Shown: in pieces, positions 31,367 to 40,674 of the stretch
Position numbering within the stretch: position 1 is the stretch's first letter
Layout: every line of letters begins with the position of its first letter
Position numbers and translations under genes: made by a program
Assembly: GCA_009746045.1 (NCBI GenBank)
Contig: RPFO01001315.1
Coordinates: 1 to 41,660 of the forward strand
Direction: 5' to 3'
Origin: Mesostigma viride
Lineage: Eukaryota; Streptophyta; Mesostigmatophyceae; Mesostigmatales; Mesostigmataceae
DNA length: 41,660 bases
The notes under the pieces: generated by a model
Seen by the model: only the letters and a program-made list of their open reading frames with translations
Told to the model about the DNA's origin: nothing
Databases searched by the model: none

Positions 31367-31775
31367 TATTCCCGTCCACGTATTCGCGTTTAAACGTTTC
31401 CCACACCTTGAGATCGTCTTTGTACCTCTCGTACTCGTGGAGGTCAGACTTGATATGATCTATCATCCCATCGAATGCCAGGTTCGAGTAGACTTCCATC
31501 GTCATAGCTGGTTCCGGGAGCTCCTTGTATTTTGGCTCCGTGTGGGCACTCCCTGAAATGAGGTACAGCTTGTCGAATGAGTTGTTAGCAAAGTAAGCCT
31601 TCGCCATGTTGACTGCCGATGTAGTTTTCCCAGACCGTCGAGCTCCGCAGAAGTTTGCGATGAAATGAAGACTCGGCATATTCGGTGGAGCAGGACGCTG
31701 TGGGGCGTATCGTTGCTTGATGTCTTTGTTCTCAAGTGAATGAATTCGTCGCTCTTCGATGATAGCCATTATCAT
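31367..31775 (-). pseudogene. Packaging ATPase, N-terminal half (split by the insert)
   Basis: From the ATG at 31775 (or MAIIEERR at 31769), a basic N-terminus leads into FIANFCGARRSGKTT, a clear Walker A P-loop (GARRSGKT). LYLISGS and an amphipathic region then follow up to the break. This is the ATP-binding half of the A32/FtsK-HerA-type packaging ATPase whose Walker B half is at 6142-6624. The frame remains open to 31287 only by reading into the transposon end. Together the halves would make about 295 residues, normal for this family in small double-jelly-roll viruses. Only 12 bp separate its start from the stop of the coiled-coil gene. Confidence 0.88.
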
Positions 31776-31787
31776 TCTGAAGACATT

Positions 31788-32314
31788 TTAATCGTCCAGA
31801 CTAGCAAGGAGAGACGCGCGGATGGCGGCCATGCGCATCTCGTATGGCGTCATCGCGACAGGTGGCGGTGGTGGAGGTGGGAGCTGTCGGGTCTTGATCG
31901 GGGGTGGCGGAGAGTCCGGCTCTGTCTCCTTGGGCTTTCGACCCCGTCTTGGTTTTGGCGTGTCGGCGGGGGTTGAGGCGACGAATCTTCAGCGAGAAGG
32001 CGTTCAATCCGCGATTTGTTGCGGGCTTCTTGCAGCTCGAGTTCGACTAGCCTTTGCCGCTGAATCTCCAATTCCTTTGCAAGGACCTTTCGTTTCGTTA
32101 TCTCTGCCTCCTTTTCCTCGTTTCGTCTCTTCTCCCTCTCGGCTTTTGCGCGTTGCTGGTAAACCCTCATTTTGTCGCGAAGGGCTTTTTTCTGTTCATC
32201 ATTCAGCGGTTGTCCCTTTCGAATTGTCTTGACCAGGTCAACCTGCTCTTCCCGCGTCTCGGCGAAGGTTTCGTCTTGGTAGCTCGTTGGGGTCTCTGAA
32301 GCCTCAGAGGCCAT
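31788..32314 (-). pseudogene. Coiled-coil protein with C-terminal AT-hook-like and proline-rich tail, frameshifted
   Basis: From the ATG at 32314, residues about 35-105 form a strongly charged helix (KAEREKRRNEEKEAEI and so on) typical of a coiled coil. The open frame runs to 31850, but codons after a G5 run at about 31970-31974 (+) look out of frame. Another frame there carries an AT-hook-like PRRGRKP, a proline run and a natural end at 31788, just before the ATPase. It lies in the morphogenesis cluster between the ATPase and the structural genes, so a scaffold or virion role is possible. No family is recognised. Confidence 0.55.
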
Positions 32315-32338
32315 GTTTATATTCTAGGTAGATAATAA
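32315..32338. promoter_or_regulatory. Divergent 24-bp intergenic spacer
   Basis: The minus-strand coiled-coil ATG (32314) and the plus-strand structural ATG (32339) are only 24 bp apart. The spacer is AT-rich (TTATATTCTAGGTAGATAAT) and must hold, or lie within, both promoters. This is the strand-switch point of the virus. Confidence 0.5.
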
Positions 32339-34103
32339 ATGGTCGTTCTAACAACATTGAGCAGACCGACCAATCTCGCCACCGGGTTAACGCTCGACCC
32401 TGAAATGGAGGAGCGTGTTTCTAACATCGAAACAGACATAGATGGGCTTCAAGCTAGCGTTACGTTACTTCTTGGCACTTCACATCCATTCGATGAGTCA
32501 CTCGTTGTCGACGGATTCAAAATTTTCTACCCGAGCCAGCCGACAAATGTGCGACTCGGAGACAATTACGACGACGAGACCGCAAGCGACCCATCGGAAC
32601 TTGCTTACAGTCTCGTCGTGAATGGGTATTCCTATTTTAAATCAGGGACTACTTTAGTCGACGATCTCACTCTAAATGAACCTTACCTTACGGCGAAAGT
32701 GGGAGCAACCCAGTACCACGTCTTCGACTTTAGCCCTGATACGTTGCTAGACCCTGGTGGCAGAGTCCTGACCCGCGCGCAATTGGACTACCTTTTTGAC
32801 CAACACGGGGTAGGCAAAACGTCGATAGCTAACTTGAACGGGGATTTCGTCCTCCATCTCGAAGACGGGACGACCGTGTCGCACCAAAACGCGTTCAACG
32901 TCATCAATGACCAGGATGTGCGAGTCCAGCTGCCCTACAACGTTACGAATGGCGACGCGAGTGGAATCTGTAAGTTTACCTATCGCGACTACCACACGAC
33001 CCAGGCGCGCACGGGGGAGAGCGTTGTGGACGGAGAGGTAGGATATCCATACTTTTCCGACTCTTTCTATGGTCTCGGCGGATCTCGATTTAACGGCCTC
33101 CCTCTCCGCGTGGAGTTGTTGTCTTTCGCCACGATTCGCGACGACAACCGCCGCCTTCCACTAACTGGGAGATCCTTCACCATCACGCGTACATACTCGC
33201 CACTGACGGACTGGCGAATGGGTCCGATTGACCCTGTGAACGCACTCTACTGGAGCACCAATCCAACCACCGCTAATTGGGAGGTCGTAGAGGGAACGAC
33301 CCTCAAACAGGGCATAAAGATGACGACCCCCTTCGCATACCAACGCAAACTCCCCATCAGGTGGTACATGAATTCCACCCAGCTCACGCCGACCACTCCG
33401 ACCATCGGCGGAGTCTCCCTCTCGCAAAACGGGGGACTGCGCGGGGAAGACGCCGTAATCACCGCGCCAGTCGCGGCAGATAGTAACAAGTATATGAACT
33501 ACGAGATAGACGTCTACAACGACTCGACCCTCACCTCCTACACCACCCACAAAGGAGGGGTGATGGTATGCGTTTCAAAAATGAGCCAACTGCACTCCGG
33601 CATCCGGACACCAAGTTCCTACATTTCATATCTAAATCCTGTAAAAATCGCGATCAACGGCGTCTACGCAGACCATGATGTGGGGTGGGGAAAGTCGTTG
33701 CCTCCTCTCACCGGTTTTCATCTGTTGGCGAACGGAGTATCTCAAGGGGCCTTGGATGGGACGTTGAAGACAACGACGTTTCAAAATCCATCCGAAGGCG
33801 ATGATGTAGAACTCAGATACAGGATTATAACCGTAAAGGACTCGCCAAACCTGTCAGGGGAACATGGAGATATACGGCCCCGCTACGACTCTTCATTCTC
33901 TAGAATCATTCTCGCGCCACTCCGTGACCGCTGCAAGCAGAAGCGACGAAATATACTTTGAAGGGTCTCCCGAAAAATTCTTTTTTGTAAAAACAGCCAC
34001 TCCGGCACCAGCAAATGTGTGTTTTTTCAGAGCAGCTCATAGACGGCCCTTTCTTTGTGTTTTCGGCTATATTTGGGCAGCAACGATGCTTTCGTTCGTT
34101 TGA
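32339..34103 (+). pseudogene. Fibre-like structural protein 1 (capsid-protein candidate), frameshifted near its C-terminus
   Basis: From the ATG at 32339 the frame stays open to 33961. Residues about 20-45 (EMEERVSNIETDIDGLQ) form a short coiled coil of the trimeric-fibre type. The rest is rich in Thr, Ser, Asn, Tyr and Asp and in beta-prone stretches, and ends with a TTTFQNP segment (about 33775). From about 33857 a neighbouring frame (open to 34103, SDEIYFEGSPEKFFFV) looks more protein-like than the formal 33961 end, so a frameshift is likely. The gene shares TTTFQNP with the next gene. It is probably a virion fibre or spike. It could also be the missing major capsid protein, but I see no decisive double-jelly-roll signature. 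Confidence 0.55.
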
Positions 34104-34110
34104 AAATACT

Positions 34111-35626
34111 ATGTCTTTGACGAATAAATATCACCCGGCCACGACAGATGCCCATCAGAATGGAGAAATGCGGCACGACGCATTGGGGTATGCTGGGTAT
34201 CAATCTGCACCACAGTGACTATGCACTCGACCTGTTTGACAACTGAAGTCGAAGGTTCGATACACGTTAAACTCAATGGAGACAACAAAACAGCTACTGG
34301 GTGGCATTTCGAAGAAAATCGGATGGAAGTGAGCGTTATATATCAAAACAACTCCTCAAAACTGAGTGAATGACCAAAATCTCAAACTCGTCCGGTATAT
34401 TTACAGCCATCCTACAGACATTATTGACCCGTACATTCCGATGCCCATCCGACCAATTTCCACTTGAGCGGAGAGTACCACGGCGCGTATGTCTGGCCAA
34501 TCAAGATAACCTACAGACATAGAGTTCGACTCCTAAAAACCAACAATCCTTCCGGAGCGTACACGGCCGTTGGAGACGTGTTGGAGCTGCGTCACAGGTC
34601 CACCTCGTCGAGGAATTGTAGCATTTTTGGCAAATATAGCGTCACAAAACCCGTACCGGGTGTGGCGGATACTTGGTTTAAGGAGCTAACACTCACGAAT
34701 GAGAGTGTCATCCGCACGGTTGTTAAGTGTCCCGATGTTCAATACGGCGTGCAAATGAACCAATATACTGCCAAAATATATGGGATTCTACCAGCTCGTC
34801 AGTCGGTGAGGAAGTTTTATGTAAGACTTGGATTTTCAAACACCAAGTTGAGCAATGATCCGTTGCTTATCAGCGTAGTCGTTGGAGAAGCGTGGACTGG
34901 CGGTTTTTCTACAACCACATTTCAAAATCCTCGTCGTACGTTGACATAACCTGTGATCATATTTCACTGGTTGATCCTCCAGTTACTGGTATGATCCATT
35001 TGGCGACCGTGACGTTCCAGGTATTAGATCCAACAGTATCTGGCCCGAGCCCGCTTTTATTTGCTTCTAGCCTAAGCTACTATTATGGTTCAAGCCTGTC
35101 GTCAATTGGCGGCAATCACGGGATGGACGTGGCCCTGTATGAAGATGTCCGAGAAACTAGGCGTATATCGCACACGATTTGGAAGCAGACTCTGCGGTCG
35201 GTTGAGGCAGCCCATATACGACTACCCGCTTCCGCAATTTTGGCATGGCGCCCCGTGGCTGTGATGTCTTTCCACGACCCGGCCACGCAATCGGAACTAA
35301 CTCTTCCGACCGCGTTGACCAATATCCTTGTCAGGTTAACATTTGATAACAACCCACCAACGATTCTCGACATATCAAACCCATATCGCTTAACGGCTAG
35401 CGGCCTGTCCGTCTGGCCGGTAAACGTTATAATTGGCAGCAACTGGAATGTTGTTTCAGGATACGAGGAGGATGACGGGGTGTTTGAAATCGCATTGCGG
35501 ATTCCTCGCATCACCACTGACACGTCAACAAACATAGCGTTGTCTACGCGTTTTGCAAGTCGCGCGCTGGAAAAATGGCCGTGTCGACTAACAAGACCCT
35601 CACTTGGACGTTATAAAAATCTATGA
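34111..35626 (+). pseudogene. Fibre-like structural protein 2, several frameshifts
   Basis: A likely start is the ATG at 34111 (MSLTNKYHP). The protein-like frame changes near 34220, 34370, 34465 and 34931. The largest pieces are 34464-34949, ending in TTTFQNP, and 34941-35626, starting SSYVDITCDH. The composition is beta-rich and similar to the preceding gene; the shared TTTFQNP suggests duplication of a C-terminal domain. It is probably a virion surface protein. Either decay or base-call loss explains the breaks. Confidence 0.5.
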
Positions 35627-35638
35627 TTATATGCAGAA

Positions 35639-36161
35639 ATGGCAAGGCGTCAGAAATCAGCACGGCGCCGTCCTTCAAGTAAAAGGGGAAAACCGAAGCG
35701 TAAGGTCGCACCCCAGTCGCAGGTGACCGCTTCATCGACCAACACCATTGTCATCCACAGCGCGCCGGTCCGAAGAGCGGTGAACAAAGGGAAGGTCGCA
35801 GAGGCGCGAGGGTTCAAGGATGCCCTTCTCATGGCGTCAGTGATGGCGAACTCTAGACCGGTCGCGTACCCCCCATTGTCCGCGTATTTTCTGATCGGTC
35901 GCGTATGCCCAACCGGCCCCTGTCGCGCCGGCTCCCGAACCGGTTGTCGTCGATGAAGCAGTGGCGGCACCCCCGGAGCCTGCGGGTGTACCTGTCGGGA
36001 AACGAGTCCAGGTGGGAGGCGCGAGGTGGAAATGCCCACAACCCGGGTGTAAGAGCACGTTCGTAAACGAAAAAAACCTCCTGCTGCATCTCAGGAGGGT
36101 CCACAACACGGTCGTGGGAATTCCAAAAGAAGGCGCTGAAAAAAATCTCACAGAAGAGTAA
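35639..36161 (+). pseudogene. Basic C2H2 zinc-finger protein, one frameshift
   Basis: The ATG at 35639 opens a very basic start (MARRQKSARRRPSSKRGKPK) followed by a helical segment. The frame shifts around 35895, after which an Ala/Pro-rich linker leads to CPQPGCKSTFVNEKNLLLHLRRVH, a textbook C2H2 finger (Cys-x4-Cys-x12-His-x4-His), ending at 36161. A DNA-binding virion or regulatory protein is likely. It sits tightly between the fibre gene and the small protein, with 2 bp to the next ATG. Confidence 0.6.
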
Positions 36162-36163
36162 AC

Positions 36164-36310
36164 ATGAGCAGCCCGCTGTTCACTGACGCCGAGATGCTCG
36201 AGATCTCTCAATGGATGACCCTCCATCCAAATGTCCCACGAGAGTTCATTGAGGCAGCCATGCTCTACTGTAAGAAGAAGCCACTCACAGGGAAGACAAG
36301 CGCGCCATGA
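36164..36310 (+). CDS. Small hypothetical protein, 48 aa (possibly longer)
   Basis: The ATG at 36164 gives MSSPLFTDAEMLEISQWMTL and so on to a TGA at 36308. The TGA overlaps another ATG (36307) in an ATGA; that frame runs on to 36507 and starts MKRASAKIEEGVVKVFG. The helical character continues across, so a slip at the GGG near 36290 may have split one protein of about 80 residues. No family is recognised. Tight packing with its neighbours supports it being real. Confidence 0.4.
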   Translation: MSSPLFTDAEMLEISQWMTLHPNVPREFIEAAMLYCKKKPLTGKTSAP

Positions 36311-36400
36311 AAAGGGCATCGGCGAAAATTGAGGAAGGCGTCGTCAAGGTTTTTGGGACAAACGAAATTACTTCTGAGCTATTGTCAGAAGAAGTGGCCG

Positions 36401-37264
36401 ATGAAGGAGTTCATCCAGGAAACGCTGACACTCACTCTTCGCACGGAGAACCGAACTCGCGGGACGCTAGTGGATCCGGTATGGGACATCCCGGCGGGAC
36501 TCCTTGACGATTATCACGACGTCGGGCTTACCCTCATGACCATCCCGTTTGAACAGACTCACATCAGCGAAGGAAACCGATACTTCACTGTCCGTTTGTC
36601 TGGCAGCGAGTCCCCTACGAAGGTGACCTTGCCGCTCGGCTCGTACACGACTATCGAAAACCGAAAAAACATAGAGGAAGCTTTGAAGGCGGTAGATCCT
36701 GGGTTCTCGGTCACGTACAACAGGGCGACTAGTCTGTTTACCGTGACAAATGCCACCGAGTTCTCTGTCGCGGTGGATGAGCCCACGGGCCGGGTGTTGG
36801 GGCTCATGGAAGGATCATATCCTTTCACAGGTGTCCTCGCTAGCAACCGGCCAGCAACGAATGGGAGACTGAGAATGGTGTATGTATACAGCGACATCGT
36901 TCGAGGAAACGTGATATCATCGTCGACAGGCACGGGATATGGAGGCCTTTTGGCCGTCTGTCCCAACATGTCGCAGTTCTTAGAACCCATTGTTTGGCAG
37001 GCAGCGACCCCTTTGTGGCAGCATCTCAAGGACTCTCCCAGCAACATCACGATCCGACTGCTCGACGAGGACGACGCTCCTATAACTGTCTACTCGGATT
37101 GGGCTCTTCAGCTCTCCTTCCGCATAAGCCCTCAGAAGGCGATGGGAATAGAGGCGAGGAAGATCGGGAGCGTTTTGAAGTATATGGCCCTTGACAGGAC
37201 CGTCCAGCCACAAACCAGATTTATTTCTCAGCCATCTAGTACTATCGAGGACGATGAAAGTTAA
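36401..37264 (+). CDS. Penton/minor-capsid-like protein
   Basis: The chosen start is the ATG at 36401 (MKEFIQETLTLTLR), giving 287 residues; the frame is open from 36329 but without an earlier ATG. Features include NIEEALKAVDPGFSVTYN with FTVTNATEFSV (about residues 90-135) and YVYSDIVRGNVISS (about 165). Near the end is NITIRLLDEDDAPITVYSDWALQLSF (about 225-250). This order resembles a minor capsid/penton protein of polinton-like viruses and adintovirus-like elements, a beta-rich protein of the capsid vertices. The assignment is from memory of the family pattern and is tentative. No frameshift is seen. The end overlaps the next gene by 11 bp. Confidence 0.55.
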   Translation: MKEFIQETLTLTLRTENRTRGTLVDPVWDIPAGLLDDYHDVGLTLMTIPFEQTHISEGNRYFTVRLSGSESPTKVTLPLGSYTTIENRKNIEEALKAVDPGFSVTYNRATSLFTVTNATEFSVAVDEPTGRVLGLMEGSYPFTGVLASNRPATNGRLRMVYVYSDIVRGNVISSSTGTGYGGLLAVCPNMSQFLEPIVWQAATPLWQHLKDSPSNITIRLLDEDDAPITVYSDWALQLSFRISPQKAMGIEARKIGSVLKYMALDRTVQPQTRFISQPSSTIEDDES

Positions 37265-37445
37265 TTTTGGAGCAATCGGAAACGTGGCTAGACGCGTGGG
37301 AGAGTTTGCCGGCAACGCTATCAAGAGGGTCGGCGACGGGGCGGCCATCGTGTCAGCTGTCAAGAAAGCCGGGCACGTCGCTGGCGAAGTCATCTCAAAA
37401 ATTGGCGACGGGGCGCCACAACGGTCTGAAAGTGCCAAAAAATAG
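37254..37445 (+). CDS. Small Gly/Ala-rich amphipathic protein, 63 aa
   Basis: The ATG at 37254 overlaps the end of the penton-like gene. The protein (MKVNFGAIGNVARRVGEFAG and on) has repeated Gly-Ala-Val-Lys spacing that would form amphipathic helices with basic faces, twice containing the K/R-x-GDGA pattern. Small basic amphipathic proteins next to capsid genes in related viruses are core or membrane-active virion components, which is a plausible but unproven role here. It is the last viral gene I can support on the right. Confidence 0.5.
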   Translation: MKVNFGAIGNVARRVGEFAGNAIKRVGDGAAIVSAVKKAGHVAGEVISKIGDGAPQRSESAKK

Positions 37446-37749
37446 CCTTATTACTCCTGCACGACGCAATTATAGTCGAAACATGCTAGATCTTGGTAGG
37501 TAGCATCTTCAGGACACTAGTAGAAGGATTGCAACTTTCCGGACCTACCGGACCTCAGCTGACCTATTTTTGGCATGTCTATTTTTAGCATTTTTCAGGA
37601 TTTTAATATAAACAAATACCTTCTAATATGCAAATGAAGAGTTCTTGACCTGGCTGTTTGCAAGTAAGTTGATACTCATGACTTATGACTGTACACAAGA
37701 TCTGATGGTCATCCAACCGCATTTGGTGACAAAATGCCACCAAATGCTA
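37446..37749. other. Spacer right of the virus, no gene seen
   Basis: AT-rich, without a convincing open frame. I looked for an inverted copy of sequence left of 742 that would mark the viral terminal repeats and found none. Confidence 0.4.
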
Positions 37750-38245
37750 GCAAAAATGTGCGTTTTTCGTATTTTTCATCACATTTCATGGCAGTTTCCA
37801 TACAAGATGTGCTCCGTTGAGGCTGGAAACTTGCAGGCATCTTAAACATCATTATTCTAGACATCCCACAAAAATTCAGGTCCATCATGTTGTATTTGAT
37901 GTCAGTTTGCTCACAAATGTTACAAAAAATGCACGTTTTTCGTATTTTCATCACATTTCATGGCAGTTTCCATACAAGATGTGCTCAGTTGAGGCTGGAA
38001 ACTTGCATGCACCTTTGCCATCATTATTTTAGACATTCCACAAAAATTCAGGCCCATCATGGTTTATTTGATGTCCGTTTGCTCACAAATGTTACCAAAA
38101 ATGCACCTATTTCGCAATTTTCAACACATTTCATTGCAGTTTCCATACAAGATGTGCTCTGTTGAGGCTGGAAACTTGCATGCACCTTTGCCATCATTAT
38201 TTTAGACATTCCACAAAAACTCAGGCCCATCATATTCTATTTGGT
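37750..38245. repeat. ~173-bp tandem repeat, nearly three copies
   Basis: ACATTTCATGGCAGTTTCCA or a close variant recurs at 37781, 37953 and 38126 (spacing 172-173 bp). The flanking TTGAGGCTGGAAACTTGC and CACAAAAATTCAGGCCCATC blocks are also shared. The small frames inside are repeat by-products. Confidence 0.9.
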
Positions 38246-38595
38246 AGAGTTATCAACGCCATACCTGCCAGTTTCCACTGCAAATGCTTACTATACCCAT
38301 GGATGCGAAACTGCCATTGTGGAATACATGGTCAGCTCCAAATTAGATTACTCATTAAAACATGAAAACCATTCACAAGTGATAAAACACAACCTCCAGG
38401 GGCCACACACAAAAGTTCATCGATATAAACACTGGCTGGGCACAGCTGACAATATGCACATGTGGCCATGTGGATGCTCACGCAATCTCCATTATACGGA
38501 GGGGCTTGCTGAAAATAATATTCGCAGCTGTCGAATGGGCTAGAAAGGTCATTTTACATGTACACCCACAGCATGCCAAGTATTGTAGCTGAAAA
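38246..38595. other. Stretch with no supportable gene
   Basis: Mixed-composition sequence with one frame of 100 codons (38241-38543 +) that starts in the tandem repeat and has no motif. Confidence 0.35.
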
Positions 38596-38815
38596 TTACT
38601 CCACAGGCGGCACGGCCTTGATGCGTTTGCGCGCCCTCATCTCGGTATCGCGAGGAGGTAGTGGCACCTCCCTGCACAATTTCTGCCTGACCTTGTCAGC
38701 CTTCATGTCCTGCACCAACATGGACACCCCCGTACCCTTGCCATTGGCATCACAGCCCAGCTAATTGAACAGTGGTTGGTGCAGCGCTTGGTGTCCTCCT
38801 TGCGCATGTGGTGCA
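38596..38815 (-). CDS. Possible terminal exon of an unidentified gene
   Basis: On the minus strand a coding-like stretch reads [20 protein letters not shown], continues with a charged Lys/Arg-rich segment and stops at 38596. Upstream, in another frame, [18 protein letters not shown] precedes it; the change of frame near 38758-38760 (GGG) could be a splice acceptor (AATTAG) or a lost base. Beyond it lies the microsatellite, so the rest of the gene is not visible. Function unknown. Confidence 0.3.
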
Positions 38816-38821
38816 TGTGCA

Positions 38822-39908
38822 AGTGAGTGAGTGAGTGAGTGAGTGAGTGAGTGAGTGAGTGAGTGAGTGAGTGAGTGAGTGAGTGAGTGAGTGAGTGAGT
38901 GAGTGAGTGAGTGAGTGAGTGAGTGAGTGAGTGAGTGAGTGAGTGAGTGAGTGAGTGAGTGAGTGAGTGAGTGAGTGAGTGAGTGAGTGAGTGAGTGAGT
39001 GAGTGACTGAGTGAGAGAGCGAGCGAGTGAGTGAGTGAGTGAGTGAGTGAGTGAGTGAGTGAGTGAGTGAGTGAGTGAGTGAGTGAGTGAGTGAGTGAGT
39101 GAGTGAGTGAGTGAGTGAGTGAGTGAGTGAGTGAGTGAGTGAGTGAGTGAGTGAGTGAGTGAGTGAGTGAGTGAGTGAGTGAGTGAGTGAGTGAGTGAGT
39201 GAGTGAGTGAGTGAGTGAGTGAGTGCGTGAGTGAGTGAGTGAGTGCGTGAGTGAGTGCGTGAGTGAGTGCGTGAGTGCGTGAGTGAGTGAGTGAGTGAGT
39301 GAGTGAGTGAGTGAGTGAGTGAGTGAGTGAGTGAGTGAGTGAGTGAGTGAGTGAGTGAGTGAGTGAGTGAGTGAGTGAGTGAGTGAGTGAGTGAGTGAGT
39401 GAGTGAGTGAGTGAGTGAGTGAGTGAGTGAGTGAGTGAGTGAGTGAGTGAGTGAGTGAGTGAGTGAGTGAGTGAGTGAGTGAGTGAGTGAGTGAGTGAGT
39501 GAGTGAGTGAGTGAGTGAGTGAGTGAGTGAGTGAGTGAGTGAGTGAGTGAGTGAGTGAGTGAGTGAGTGAGTGAGTGAGTGAGTGAGTGAGTGAGTGAGT
39601 GAGTGAGTGAGTGAGTGAGTGAGTGAGTGAGTGAGTGAGTGAGTGAGTGAGTGAGTGAGTGAGTGAGTGAGTGAGTGAGTGAGTGAGTGAGTGAGTGAGT
39701 GAGTGAGTGAGTGAGTGAGTGAGTGAGTGAGTGAGTGAGTGAGTGAGTGAGTGAGTGAGTGAGTGAGTGAGTGAGTGAGTGAGTGAGTGAGTGAGTGAGT
39801 GAGTGAGTGAGTGAGTGAGTGAGTGAGTGAGTGAGTGAGTGAGTGAGTGAGTGAGTGAGTGAGTGAGTGAGTGAGTGAGTGAGTGAGTGAGTGAGTGAGT
39901 GAGTGAGC
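38822..39908. repeat. GAGT tetranucleotide microsatellite, ~1.09 kb
   Basis: Almost uninterrupted GAGT units, with a few variants (GACT near 39005, GAGA/GAGC at 39013-39028, and GCGT clusters at 39224-39280). The Leu-Thr-His-Ser frame on the minus strand is a repeat by-product. Confidence 0.98.
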
Positions 39909-39921
39909 GAGCGAGCGAGCA

Positions 39922-40056
39922 GGAGTGGGTGGGTGGGTGGGTGGGTGGGTGGGTGGGTGGGTGGGTGGGTGGGTGGGTGGGTGGGTGGGTGGGTGGCTGG
40001 GTGGGTGGGTGGGTGGCTGGGTGGGTGGGTGGGTGGGTGGATGGGTGGGTGGGTGA
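39922..40056. repeat. GGGT microsatellite
   Basis: About 33 GGGT units with occasional GGCT/GGAT changes, joined on both sides through GAGC/GAGT units. Confidence 0.97.
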
Positions 40057-40073
40057 GTGAGCGAGCGAGCTTT

Positions 40074-40674
40074 TGAGGGAGGGAGGGAGGGAGGGAGGGA
40101 GGGAGGGAGGGAGGGAGGGAGGGAGGGAGGGAGGGAGGGGGAGGAGGGAGGGAGGAGGGAGGAGGGAGGGAGGGAGGGAGGGAGGGAGGGAGGGAGGGAG
40201 GGAGGGAGGGAGGGAGGGAGGGAGGGAGGAGGGAGGAGGGAGGGAGGGAGGGAGGGAGGGAGGAGGGAGGGAGGGAGGGAGGGAGGAGGGAGGAGGGAGG
40301 AGGGAGGGAGGAGGGAGGGAGGGAGGGAGGGAGGGAGGGAGGGAGGGAGGGAGGAGGGAGGGAGGGAGGGAGGGAGGGAGGGAGGGAGGGAGGGAGGGAG
40401 GAGGGAGGGAGGAGGAGGGAGGGAGGGAGGGAGGGAGGGAGGGAGGGAGGGGAGGGAGGGAGGGAGGGAGGGAGGGAGGAGGGAGGAGGGAGGGAGGGAG
40501 GGAGAGGAGGGAGGGAGGGAGGGAGGGAGGGAGGGAGGGAGGGAGGAGGGGGGAGGGAGGGAGGAGGAGGGAGGGAGGGAGGGAGGGAGGGAGGGAGGAG
40601 GGAGGAGGGAGGGAGGGAGGGAGGGAGGGAGGGAGGGAGGGAGGGAGGGAGGGAGGGAGGGAGGAGAGGGAGGG
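40074..40674. repeat. GGGA microsatellite, ~600 bp
   Basis: GGGA units frequently interrupted by GGA. The Glu-Gly and Pro-Ser frames here are repeat by-products. Confidence 0.97.
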
